Shown one piece after another: positions 33,456 through 44,290 of a stretch of 64,000 nt of DNA. The DNA lies in NCBI GenBank assembly GCA_947462335.1, contig OX381716.1, positions 7,574,861-7,638,860 on the forward strand. The letters are read 5' to 3'. Source of the DNA: Harmothoe impar. Its lineage: Eukaryota > Annelida > Polychaeta > Phyllodocida > Polynoidae. The stretch's first letter is position 1; the number at the start of each line of letters is the position of its first letter. The notes under the pieces are model-generated. The model did no database searches. It saw only the letters and a list, made by a program, of their open reading frames with translations, and was not told the origin of the DNA. The position numbers and the translations under genes are program-made.

Positions 33456-34577
33456 ATCTTACCATAATTTGCTGAAAATGATTAACCTTTCTATAGGTAC
33501 ACAATATAGCTAGCTAGTTGTATGTGAATGGGCTTGACTCCCCTCCCCCCTCCCTTACCACAACACCTGGATAAGATACTGCACTGGGAGATTCCTCCTT
33601 GGAGGGGAGGACCGGTGGCAGCCCTTATCTCTCCTGGCGGCCCTTATCTCTGTAGAGATAAGGGCAGGGCGCCGACCAAGGGGCAGGCTTAAGTAAGGGA
33701 AGATCTCCCCTTGCTGGGAGAACCTCCCCTATAGGCTGATATACCTGTAATGGCGAATGTCCGGGATTCTCCAGGCCTGCATATATCTATCCAAATTCTG
33801 CACTAAATACATAGTTTGTTTATGACTTCTTTACACTCCCCCCCTGGTACCCACTAGGTTCATTAGAAAGGTTGTTCCTTTCTACTTCAACCTTCATCTA
33901 TTCAGCTGGTTATTAGGATATCCATTACATGTAGGTAGGCCTGGTAATACAATGTTAACATTATGGCTGTGGGGTGTAGCTTCAGTACAGAAAATGAGTA
34001 TGTCTGGTTCTGTCATCAGTGTTAGGTCAATTTAATCACACAACACTCACCAAGTCTAACTTTTGGTGCTGTTCTTGTCTATCGTGAAGTCTTAGCTGTG
34101 ATGCTAGGTCCTTCTCATTCCTTCAGGCCAGAGACTTTGACCTGAACAGAAGCCATTGTATACTGGTGAGAAAGGATGGCTTTAAGCTCTCACAGAGAAC
34201 ATTCAATGCCACAGGTGGAGCCATTATCAAATCATTCAGATTGCTTTGCCCTTTCCTCATACTTCAATGGCTGAGCTTATTCAACCCCTAGCCTGTGACC
34301 ACCTAGGACTGTCCTCGGCTGGACATCAGTCCTTGTCAAGGTCCCCTTGCCTACCACAGAAATAAACGCAGGTCAGGCCAGGTCTCACACCTTCTCAGTC
34401 AGTTCTTGTCTCCCTGAGTCATTGTGTTACTTCTATCAACAGCCTCTAACCTCCAGTAGATCAAGGCTCATGGAATCTAAGCTCTGCACTAACAAGTAAA
34501 ATGGGTACCGTACAGAGGCCGGCTCCCTGTGTCCTTGTAAACCCACTGACACTCTCTGTCTGTCTGGCTGCCTCTTT
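33456..34577 (+). repeat. Segmental duplication, copy 1 (1122 bp)
   Basis: Matches 37040-38161 at a constant offset of 3584 bp with almost no differences (one seen: TTAGAAAGG versus TTAGAAAAG near 33863). The constant offset means no indels. It begins with ATCTTACCATAATTTGCTG and ends with TGGCTGCCTCTTT, after which copy 1 enters an inverted exon-unit repeat. No gene is visible in it. Confidence 0.95.
33640..33665. other. Perfect 11-bp hairpin (duplicated at 37224-37249)
   Basis: GCCCTTATCTC and GAGATAAGGGC pair perfectly around a TGTA loop. A second GCCCTTATCTCTCC lies 20 bp upstream and could compete for pairing. There is no T run after it. Function is unknown. Confidence 0.7.
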
Positions 34578-35658
34578 AAAGCACAGACAGCTCTATTAAC
34601 CTTTCTGAGTGTTAAATACCGGGTATTTACATCTTTTAAAGCACAGGCAACTCTAATAACCTTTCTGAGGCAGTACTGTGGAGTTTAAGGTCAGACATGT
34701 ATCAAACCAGGGGGGGGGGACGAAAGGTCACTAATATGCACCTAGCTCTGGAACTAAGTCGAAGCGTTCTACTCGCCAAAATTCCCAAACAAAGTCAAAT
34801 TTCGCAAAAAGTAGGGGGGGTGGAGGGCTGACACACTAGGGCCTAATAAAGATGACATTTCTGCATCTAACGAGCCTAATAAGGTGAATATTGGTTGAGA
34901 ATTACCTTTGATATGAGCCATTTTCAAGAAATTTGATTCAAGTTGAGAAATGACAGTCCGGTCTGCGTCGGTTTCAAGTCACCCCCAACCACACAAGGCT
35001 AAAGGGATATTGGGCTGGGGGGTATCACAAAACTGCTTGGCGCTGATCAGCTGATCGTTGACCCACATTGGTTTAGTCACTTCTACATGTTGGATTTCTT
35101 AATGAATAGTATCATTAGAAAGGCCTAATACAGGAGAGTTCAGACAAAAATATGTTGGGGCTCCCCCCCCCTTGTACAATTTTTAAGAGCAGTTTTCATG
35201 TTTGCATCGAGCCACTGTCACTCGGCGCCCATAGACTCCCTATGTTAAAGCACTACCGGGTAGTGTCTCAACCCTGAAACCTGACAAGGGGGGGGGGGGC
35301 TCAAATTCTTTTTTGCCTCAAGGGTGTGCCCTGCCCAAAACCAAATGTTTGTCGAAGACATACCCGTATCTATGGAACTAAAAATGATAGAGACATAAAT
35401 TGAACATTTCTGAACTCGTCTCGCCGAGACGCTTCGTCTGGCGCTATGCAAAAGAGTCTAAGTCGAAGCGTTCTATTCGCCAAAATTCCCAAACAAAGTC
35501 AAATTTCACAAAAAGTAGGGGGGATGGAGGGCTGACACACTAGGGCCTAATAAAGATGACATTTCTGCATCTAACGAGCCTAATAAGGTGAATATTGGTT
35601 GAGATTTACCTTTGATATGAGCCATTTTCAAGAAATTTGATTCAAGTTGAGAAATGAC
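34578..35658 (-). repeat. Inverted copies of array and palindrome-arm repeats
   Basis: 34578-34758 is the reverse complement of the exon-unit leader (AACCTTTCTGAGTGTTAAATA, CTCTGGAACTAA). 34759-34940 and 35455-35658 are reverse complements of 25950-26160. 34940-35240 is a diverged inverse of 25880-25980 plus extra sequence. 35390-35440 is an inverse of the monomer start (GAACATTTCTGAACTCGTCT). Together they place the whole repeat set in both orientations around the segmental duplication. Confidence 0.8.
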
Positions 35659-37039
35659 AGTCCGGTAGGGCGGTATGTCTCGGTCTCCAAGCATATGCTT
35701 TGCAATGTTATACTACTAAGCCTCTGCTCGGAGAGTTCAGCGCCGATCAGCTGATCGTTGACCTATTTTCAGATTGAGACGATATCTTTTTTTTTCATTG
35801 GCTTCGTTTGGGGGTTAAAATAAATCATATTTAATGGAAACAAAGCCTAAGCTCTACAAAACATCCCATATTTGGACGTACAATAGCTGAATTAGGCCCT
35901 AGCCCCCCCAGAAAATTTGGTTGAGAATCTCTAAGTTGATAGATCGGCGAAACATTCCCCGAAAAATAAAATGGTTGTTTTCCGCTTTAAAATCGAGTTC
36001 TATTGAAAAAAAAACTCGCACGCCAGAGAAAAGATCCTATATTTAGACACCTGATAGCTGAATTAGGCCCTACCCCCCCCCCAGAAAATTTGGTTGAAGC
36101 TTTTTCAAACAGGGACGCCCAGCCACGCTGTCATTCAAACTTCTATCATTTGATCATTGGCTCTGTTTTTTGGTCTTTGCAAGTTTAGAGCCCGGTCTTT
36201 GTCATTTTGCGGAACAACCCGGCCACTGAGGTGTCCGCAATTTCACATTGTTTACATTGTCGTCGTGTCGAACGATAGTAAAAGGCTGAATTATGGCATA
36301 ATACGAATAAATATGGAAGGTATCGCCCTGCTGAACGGTTAGCCATCATTATAAATGTATTATGGATATATTTTCATGCCAAAATTAAAATAAAACACAT
36401 GATCGATCGTTGTCGTCAAAAATCGCATCAAATCTCAAGAATCCGACGAGTCAAGTTTCGGCGACTTAACTTGGCCGAAAATCAATCAATCCTCCTTAAT
36501 TTGGCCATGTAAGTAGTAAATTATTGCGGATTATTAAAGAATAATATGTTTTCTTTAAGTTGTCAGCTTTTAAGGCAGGAGAAACAATGATAAGTCGTCG
36601 AAAATGGACTTCAACCGAGACGAGTCAGTGAACTGGCTGACTCGCCTGCAAATTAGTGAAAAGTTCAGAACTATTATAATATGAATCTGTTTAACTACAA
36701 TACAAGCATACAGAGTATACATGCACTGCTGTGACAGTTAAATCACATAATAGAGGCCTTTGTAATTTGAGAACAGCTAAGAAAGAAGATTTAGTCATTG
36801 ACATTATATTTAAAATGCAACAGTGATACTCTGCTTTTCACCTAGGTTTCAACACTGTGCAGGATAAACTATTGTGAAAAGCAATTAATGTTCTTTATTT
36901 AGCTACTCTGCATATCAGGTTTGGAAAATCCTGCCTTTCATACCTTGAAGGGAGAAAATAGGGTGAGGGGGTTTCTTCCCTTGATTTTCGGTCGTTATAC
37001 ATTGATTTTCGGTATAATTAGAAAATCCAATTTGCTGAT
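35659..37039 (+). repeat. Large repeat, copy 2, with an internal inverted segment
   Basis: 35659-36401 equals 24077-24820 and 36902-37039 equals 24825-24962. Between them lie ~500 bp absent at that point in copy 1. The first ~220 bp of these (36430-36650) is the reverse complement of 25015-25225, which in copy 1 lies downstream. The other ~250 bp is AT-rich and found only here. The palindrome and exon at 25263-25745 have no counterpart in copy 2. Confidence 0.85.
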
Positions 37040-38161
37040 ATCTTACCATAATTTGCTGAAAATGATTAACCTTTCTATAGGTACACAATATAGCTAGCTA
37101 GTTGTATGTGAATGGGCTTGACTCCCCTCCCCCCTCCCTTACCACAACACCTGGATAAGATACTGCACTGGGAGATTCCTCCTTGGAGGGGAGGACCGGT
37201 GGCAGCCCTTATCTCTCCTGGCGGCCCTTATCTCTGTAGAGATAAGGGCAGGGCGCCGACCAAGGGGCAGGCTTAAGTAAGGGAAGATCTCCCCTTGCTG
37301 GGAGAACCTCCCCTATAGGCTGATATACCTGTAATGGCGAATGTCCGGGATTCTCCAGGCCTGCATATATCTATCCAAATTCTGCACTAAATACATAGTT
37401 TGTTTATGACTTCTTTACACTCCCCCCCTGGTACCCACTAGGTTCATTAGAAAAGTTGTTCCTTTCTACTTCAACCTTCATCTATTCAGCTGGTTATTAG
37501 GATATCCATTACATGTAGGTAGGCCTGGTAATACAATGTTAACATTATGGCTGTGGGGTGTAGCTTCAGTACAGAAAATGAGTATGTCTGGTTCTGTCAT
37601 CAGTGTTAGGTCAATTTAATCACACAACACTCACCAAGTCTAACTTTTGGTGCTGTTCTTGTCTATCGTGAAGTCTTAGCTGTGATGCTAGGTCCTTCTC
37701 ATTCCTTCAGGCCAGAGACTTTGACCTGAACAGAAGCCATTGTATACTGGTGAGAAAGGATGGCTTTAAGCTCTCACAGAGAACATTCAATGCCACAGGT
37801 GGAGCCATTATCAAATCATTCAGATTGCTTTGCCCTTTCCTCATACTTCAATGGCTGAGCTTATTCAACCCCTAGCCTGTGACCACCTAGGACTGTCCTC
37901 GGCTGGACATCAGTCCTTGTCAAGGTCCCCTTGCCTACCACAGAAATAAACGCAGGTCAGGCCAGGTCTCACACCTTCTCAGTCAGTTCTTGTCTCCCTG
38001 AGTCATTGTGTTACTTCTATCAACAGCCTCTAACCTCCAGTAGATCAAGGCTCATGGAATCTAAGCTCTGCACTAACAAGTAAAATGGGTACCGTACAGA
38101 GGCCGGCTCCCTGTGTCCTTGTAAACCCACTGACACTCTCTGTCTGTCTGGCTGCCTCTTT
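37040..38161 (+). repeat. Segmental duplication, copy 2 (1122 bp)
   Basis: Counterpart of 33456-34577. To the right it continues into CTCTCTCTGTCCCTGT and a diverged tandem echo of its own end (CAGGTCAGGCC and CTCAGTCAGTTCTTGT near 37953 and 38315). This copy is therefore probably the original context. Confidence 0.9.
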
Positions 38162-39526
38162 CTCTCTCTGTCCCTGTATCCCTGCCTCTCCCATGTGCTA
38201 CATCTCTCTAGACCATGTGACAAACCCCTTCTTGCATCCTTTCATAAATCTGCACCCAGGGAAGGCCTGCCCAGGAGTCTCACATCAGTCAATGTCAGGA
38301 GCACAGACATAGACACAGGTCAGGCCACCTCACACATACTCAGTCAGTTCTTGTGACACCACCAGAGAGATATCACTCAGTGTCCTCAGTGTTCCCAGTC
38401 TGATAGTAGCTTGGTCTTATAAAAAGGGTAGGAACCATGGAAAAAGTCATGGCCAAAAACTTGCAATGGCCAAAGCTTAGAAGTATTGATTACAGAAACA
38501 GATTCTGAACAGGAAGTAACGTGTAAATAGAAAGTAAAATACACTAAGAAAGTGAGTGCACTTCCTGAATTGACATGCTTGATCCCCATTCTTAAAAGGA
38601 ATGGAATTTATAGTGCCAAATCTTAAATAGCTACCTTCCAGACATATTACAGTTTAAAGCTCTACATGTTCAGTTGTCACAGACTAATATCATGGAAGTT
38701 ATCGGTGCAGTGAGCAATGAGAAAACCTTCAGATGGGAAAAGAGCATATGAAAAGACTGGATAAATGCATTCCTAAGGCGATGTTGTAATTTAGATGTTA
38801 ATTTGCATATTATTTGTCACTTCTACTGCAGTACGCCTCTACCATATTCACCTTTGCAGCAATGTCATTTATTCATTATGTTTGTGTATTAACTGTAGCA
38901 AGCTACTTCCTAAATATATTGGAAATAAGATGTTCATCATACTTCTGTAGTGACTAGGATGCGATTACCCAATAGAGACCTCCAACATACATGCCCACAT
39001 GCAAAGGGCCCCCTACATAGGCCTCCTCCCACCTTTCATTTCCCCAGCCTCTTATCAGTAAATGAAGTCTTTGGTAGCAACCACTGGGGCCCTTCCCTTT
39101 CTATGAAACCTTTTAAATGGCAGTAATAAAGAAAGTCGATGACTGCATACCATCTAGTGCATAATTCTTTCTAACATCGAAAGAAAGATCTCCATATATA
39201 CTCTGTGTCTACTGCAGGCAGCAGTAGCAAGGGCAATGGTGTAAGCAATGGAATCCCGCATTCTGTCTGCATCCCTTTAAAAAAACACATTTGGTTAGTT
39301 TTTCCCTCCTACATTCATATTGTTGATAATACCATCTGCCAGGACAATTAGTTCTGACCCTCAAAAGTTGAAACTAATAATTTATTCTATTATACCTAAG
39401 TCATGGGCATTCCATAAATATTACTTTTTTTTTGTTCTTTAAAGCCTAAGCTCTAAATATACAACACAACTAATTTTTCAACATTAACATAGTAATGGCA
39501 TTTTTATTGCAGTATTGAACCTACAG
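38162..39526. other. Non-genic interval
   Basis: No supported gene. The frame at 38085 overlaps the duplication edge and is not convincing. Confidence 0.45.
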
Positions 39527-39552
39527 TTTCGACCAATGTTGGTCTTCATCAG
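39527..39552 (-). ncRNA. Hammerhead-like core motif in a repeat tail
   Basis: On the minus strand CTGATGA, then A, then GACC-AACATT-GGTC, then GAAAC. These are the two conserved hammerhead core boxes around a 4-bp stem II. A poly-A-like tail (CAATAAAAATG) follows within about 35 nt. An extra A between CTGATGA and stem II and the lack of an obvious stem III/cleavage triplet weigh against activity. Such boxes are known from Penelope-like and other animal retroelement tails. Confidence 0.35.
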
Positions 39553-39618
39553 GGTTATTCATTCTACAAAATCACAGTATGAGGTAGTCTATGAGTCATT
39601 GGTTACATGAGTTCTTAA

Positions 39619-40521
39619 GGTTGATCGCTACTCTTAACTTTGTATCCATGAAATGTCCTGTTTTTTCCCCCAAAGGTAGCTCATATCATTTAGAAATGGA
39701 AAATGTAAAAAAAATGGGGGGGGTCCCGAGCTACTTTTTTTATTACAGATTTAAAAAAAAGAAAGTATTGTCAATTTTTGCCAAAAAATACAAAAAAATG
39801 GGAAATTTTCATGATTTTTTTTCTTAGTGAACCAATGCCCACATTAATTTTGTATTGCACATGAATAGTCCAAGGTTATGTCCTTTAATGGGAAAAATAA
39901 AATCATGGTCCAAAAATGTACTTTTGTATGGAAAAACGTGATGGTTTTATGACGATTATTCAAATTTAATGCATAATTCTTCAGCAATATCTAAATATCA
40001 CTGAAAGAAATCCATGAACTTTTTTCTTTTTTTAAAAAAAAATAGTTTGGATCAATAGCTAACATTTTAGATGAATTTTGATAGGTGGTCCCGGGCATAT
40101 TATTATGGTTTGGGGCCTTTGTAGTTAAAAAATAATGCAAAACTTGAATAAATTGCATATTTAAAGCCTAAAATAATGGATAAAATGGCAAAAATCGGGG
40201 GAAAAAATGGCTGTTATTCCTACCCTTGGTTATTTCAAAGAACCTGATGAGATCTTTATCCATCTAGAAAATGATTTATTGATTGATAAGTGCAATATTC
40301 TAACTTATATTAGAAATTGCAAATATTATTGGCTATAAATGTATCAAATATTCAAAGTCCAATAAAATGCTTAATTTGGCTCAGAATTAGCTCATCTTTT
40401 AATATGGCTTTGTAAGCATGTATATGTATCTAGTTCTCTAATATTAGCTCAATCTGATACATTAAAGCTATATGCGCAAGGACCTGCGCAGTGGTCCATA
40501 TTCAATGAGTAGCGATCAACC
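39619..40521. mobile_element. 903-bp non-autonomous DNA transposon, TTAA target site
   Basis: Terminal inverted repeats GGTTGATCGCTACTC (39619-39633) and GAGTAGCGATCAACC (40507-40521) match perfectly. They are flanked on both sides by TTAA (39615-39618, 40522-40525), and the flanking C and G extend the symmetry to 20 bp. TTAA duplication is a mark of piggyBac and Kolobok superfamilies. The interior is AT-rich with many A and T runs and no transposase, so it must have been moved in trans. Perfect ends suggest a fairly recent insertion. Confidence 0.85.
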
Positions 40522-40526
40522 TTAAG

Positions 40527-41463
40527 ATGCATTATGGGTAATTCCATTGTCACAGTCTATATCAATAGGCAGTATTATAAATAGTAACAGGATAGTCTAT
40601 TATTACTTTCTTTGTTGATAAAATATACAGGCATTTGACTGAAAGTGTTATAATTGCTGCTTATTGACCTTCATACTTTCAGTATACTTGAACGATTTTA
40701 CAATACAATACAACATTGAAGACAGCATGGAAGAGTATAATGTCAGATAAAGGGGTTAAAAGTGCCATTACAAACTGAATTGCAACTTGGCAAAGAGCTA
40801 TTTAATTTGCTGATTTGTTAAGGACAATTCACAGTTCACAATTGGATTACACCTTTCTTCACTAGTAGGACAATACAATATAACCATGAGTTGCTCACCA
40901 AGTAATAGAGTTTGTTACATTTCTCCTTGTATGAAGTAGCTGTAGATTTGTAACCTTTGTCTATGTTCCTGATTTATTAGATCTTATATATGTGGTGTTG
41001 GGCCCATATGGATCTAATTACATGAATGTCTAAGACTTTGTGTAAAAAGCAAAGGGACAGTGGAAAAGGTACAGTATAGTACTGTGTAGGAATTTAATCT
41101 TTTGTTACCCTAGCTGTACAAGGTATATGGCCTGAGGAAACAGCTTTTTTTGATTTCACAACAGGATCTTGGTTGATAGACTGATTGCAGATCAGTGGTT
41201 AATACTCTTGATCCAATCTAAAATTCTTCATGAAAGAAATTCTGATCACAATTTCAATTTTCAATTTCAGTCAAAATAAAAAAACTATTTCTGTCACTGA
41301 CATATACCAATGCTTCACTGGGAAGTTACCTGGTGCGTGAGAGCGGCCCCAACCAGCAGTTAATTAGGACACATAAGATATAACTGACATAACTAGGAAG
41401 CTGTCCTTCAGGGCTTAGTTGTGTGATCAGAGATATTTAAGACTGCAGTATGGAAGGAGTTGC
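40527..41463. other. Non-genic interval
   Basis: AT-rich, nothing supported. Confidence 0.45.
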
Positions 41464-41720
41464 CTCAGCAGTCTCCATATACATACCTGATCTGCAATTC
41501 CTATGTGATAGAGTGTACTGTCATCCCATAAGCTTACATCATTACTACACACTACTCCCCATATACAGACCTCATCTACAAGTCTTATTGGACATAGGAG
41601 ACAACACCATCATGGCTATACTATAGAACAGTCCAGTTAGGGGAATCTGGTTTGACATAGGGGACTCTACTACAGCATCCTGTCTCTATACGTTAGTGTC
41701 ATCATGCAAGGCATAATTCG
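41464..41720 (+). repeat. Dispersed repeat family W, copy 1
   Basis: Shares with 50229-50400 the blocks CTCCATATACATA, CAATTCCTATGTGATAGAGT, GTCATCCCATAAGCT and CATCCTGTCT. Diverged, non-coding. Confidence 0.7.
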
Positions 41721-42899
41721 ATGATGCCTCTTTGTGCAACATTTACATAGCTTTGAAAGCTGCTTTTATTATAGCAGGGGATAAAACTGTAGTGTTAGCA
41801 AATGAAGCAGGCTGAGCTATGCTGTTTGTAAGGCTTGAGTGATAATAATATGTCCTGCCAGTTTATATTAGAGCAGATTGCCAGACAATGTGTTTTTTTA
41901 TGGTAGAGACATGTCAAGTCTCTATTGTGTCCTTGTACATATTTCTCATTGGTGCTGCAACATGTTCTGCAGCTTCCATTGCATGGTGCCCAAGCAGGGG
42001 CCTCTTTCAGAACAACTGCCGAATCCGTCCAGAAAAATTAATTGTTAATAGTGTCAGCTGCATAGATATATATTTATATGTATTTTTATGTGAATTCTTG
42101 TGAAAGGGGCCCCTTATTATGATCGTCAGACTCTAAATTTCTCTGCACCTTTTACCTGGCAGTCGGTCTGAAAGAGGCCCCAGGCCTGTATACATATCTT
42201 ATTTAATGTGATGGAGAGCATTAGGATTACTTACATCTGATAGCATGACCACTCCAGTCCTTCGTATACTTAGGTTATCTGCATGTCTCATGGAATATAC
42301 CAAGTACTATAGTATCATGTCAAGACTGCAGGGCAGCGCAACAAGATCAGGGATTTTTGAATGGAAGTGTTTCTATATTCATATTAGACATTTGATTATT
42401 GAGTGACATAACTCGTTTGTTGGCATTACTTTATATAATGTCTCAATACAGATTAAGTGATGTTGATCTTGTCTATTTAGGGAATGTATCTCTCTAATTC
42501 CCAAGGACACACCTAAATCATTTAGGACTATGAGGTGTCATGAATTGTTTATAGAAGCAAAGCATCACTTTTTCAATTAAAAGATACTTCATTTCTTACT
42601 ACATATAAGGCTCTAGGGACACACTTTACATCCTTAGGGTGGATGTCCTTACATCTAGATAATTCTGAGGTGCCTTCATTCCCGGTGAGCAATCAGCTTT
42701 GGTCAATCTTTGAATATAGCTTATCATTAAGGCAGTTTTGATTCACTCCTAACACTGGAGGTCATATAGGGGGTCTGTCATCTACAGTACAAAGGACATT
42801 GCCTTGGGCGTAGACTGTCTGTGTGTCTAAGCTGACATTGCCGTTGGCATAGCCACATTTGATGTAAAAGGAATTCTTTAAAAGCTCTAATAAAAATAG

Positions 42900-42975
42900 G
42901 GAGCACTGAGCACTGACACAATGGTAAGGCATTCACATGGAGGGTGGCAGGTCATGGGTTCACACTGCAGGTCTT
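42900..42975 (+). repeat. tRNA-like (SINE-type) fragment
   Basis: TGACACAATGGTAAGGC resembles a pol III A box and GGTTCACACTGC, 35 nt on, resembles a B box. There is no complete cloverleaf or acceptor pairing. It could be a decayed tRNA-derived SINE head or chance. Confidence 0.3.
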
Positions 42976-43789
42976 AAGGGAATGTGAATGTAGGGTCAGT
43001 TTATAAATATAGACAAAAAGGACAAAAGGTACAGCTGAGGATGCAACATGAAACCAAAATGTTGAACTTTAAAAAGCACAAGTACTACATTCAATTAGTC
43101 ATGGTTTTCAAGTTAAGTATGAACTGTAATGGCACCATGACTATCATGCTGTGTATCAATCTACCTCTGTCCAACAGGAAATCCAATCAGTTATAAAAGG
43201 TGCTATAGATCAAATTAATCTTCATTCTAAATCAAGAAATGAAGACACAGTTCCATGCCACTATGAATAGAAACATAGCTTGGGCGGTGTGAAAAACTAA
43301 GAATGCACATTACATCCATGAACTAGTAGGATATTGACTTTCATTGCTGAATCTTTGCAAAATCTGTGGTGTTCTGTCGATTTGAATATGTTTGTAAATA
43401 TGCCCTGCAATGTCAGACAATCTGTACTGAGCATAAAGACAGATATTATAAATGTCAAAGTTCAGAGGAATTATAGATCCATCTTACATACCGATGATTA
43501 AGGGCACAGGGTTAATTATAGAGAACATAAGTGAAAGCAATTACCTGTTGTCTCAAATATCAATCTGTATTGCAGAAGCATGCCTAGCAGAATGATAAAT
43601 TTCATAATGTCACTTTTTATATCACACATCAATTAATCATGGTCTACAGAGATAATGTGACATATGATTTTTGTGTTAGCAACCATTTAAGGGCAGTATA
43701 GTTTTGTCATGGTTTGGTCTTGAATTTGATTTACTGCAGGAATGTCACAATATATCAATGTGCTGCAATTAAAGGGTAAACCTTCGTCT
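42976..43789. other. Non-genic interval
   Basis: AT-rich; a 70-codon frame at 42984 has no supporting feature. Confidence 0.45.
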
Positions 43790-44290
43790 AAAAAAAAAAG
43801 GGTAGTTTACTCACTGGTCATATTACAATTACCTGATAATATAAAGTAGCTTACAACATGCAGCAGGAACAATAATCACATCACCATCCACCTCCTCTCT
43901 CATTAATGAACACTGACGTTTAATGCAGCAAAAGAGGGGTCAGACTGCAGGTAACATGAAAGTGAGGCTCTTAAATCAATCGGATTTAATCGGAGACGGC
44001 ACTCTCCACCCTGCAAAGTATCCCTCTCTGACAGTGCTACTTTGACAGAGGTCACGGGTTAATGCAGTTTAACCACACAGATAGGGGCAGTAATTGAACC
44101 TCAATTGTCACTTCATATTTTTGTATAATTTCCAACCCTGAAGTTTTTCCTCTTAATTAACACTTCCATTTAGTTGCCATTGGTCTTAAGAACTTATGAG
44201 TGCCATTAAAGACCTTGTTAACCAATACAAACCTCTGATTGGTTTAATAGAAACCCCTTGCTAACCACCATCTCATGACCAAATAATTAA
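43790..44290 (+). repeat. Dispersed repeat family Y, copy 2
   Basis: Aligns with 1836-2190 and 51275-51790. With copy 3 it also shares a 3' extension (CCTCTGRTTGGTTTA, then TTGCTRACCA and TCTCATG). It starts after an A10 run and a GGGTAG. Confidence 0.75.
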
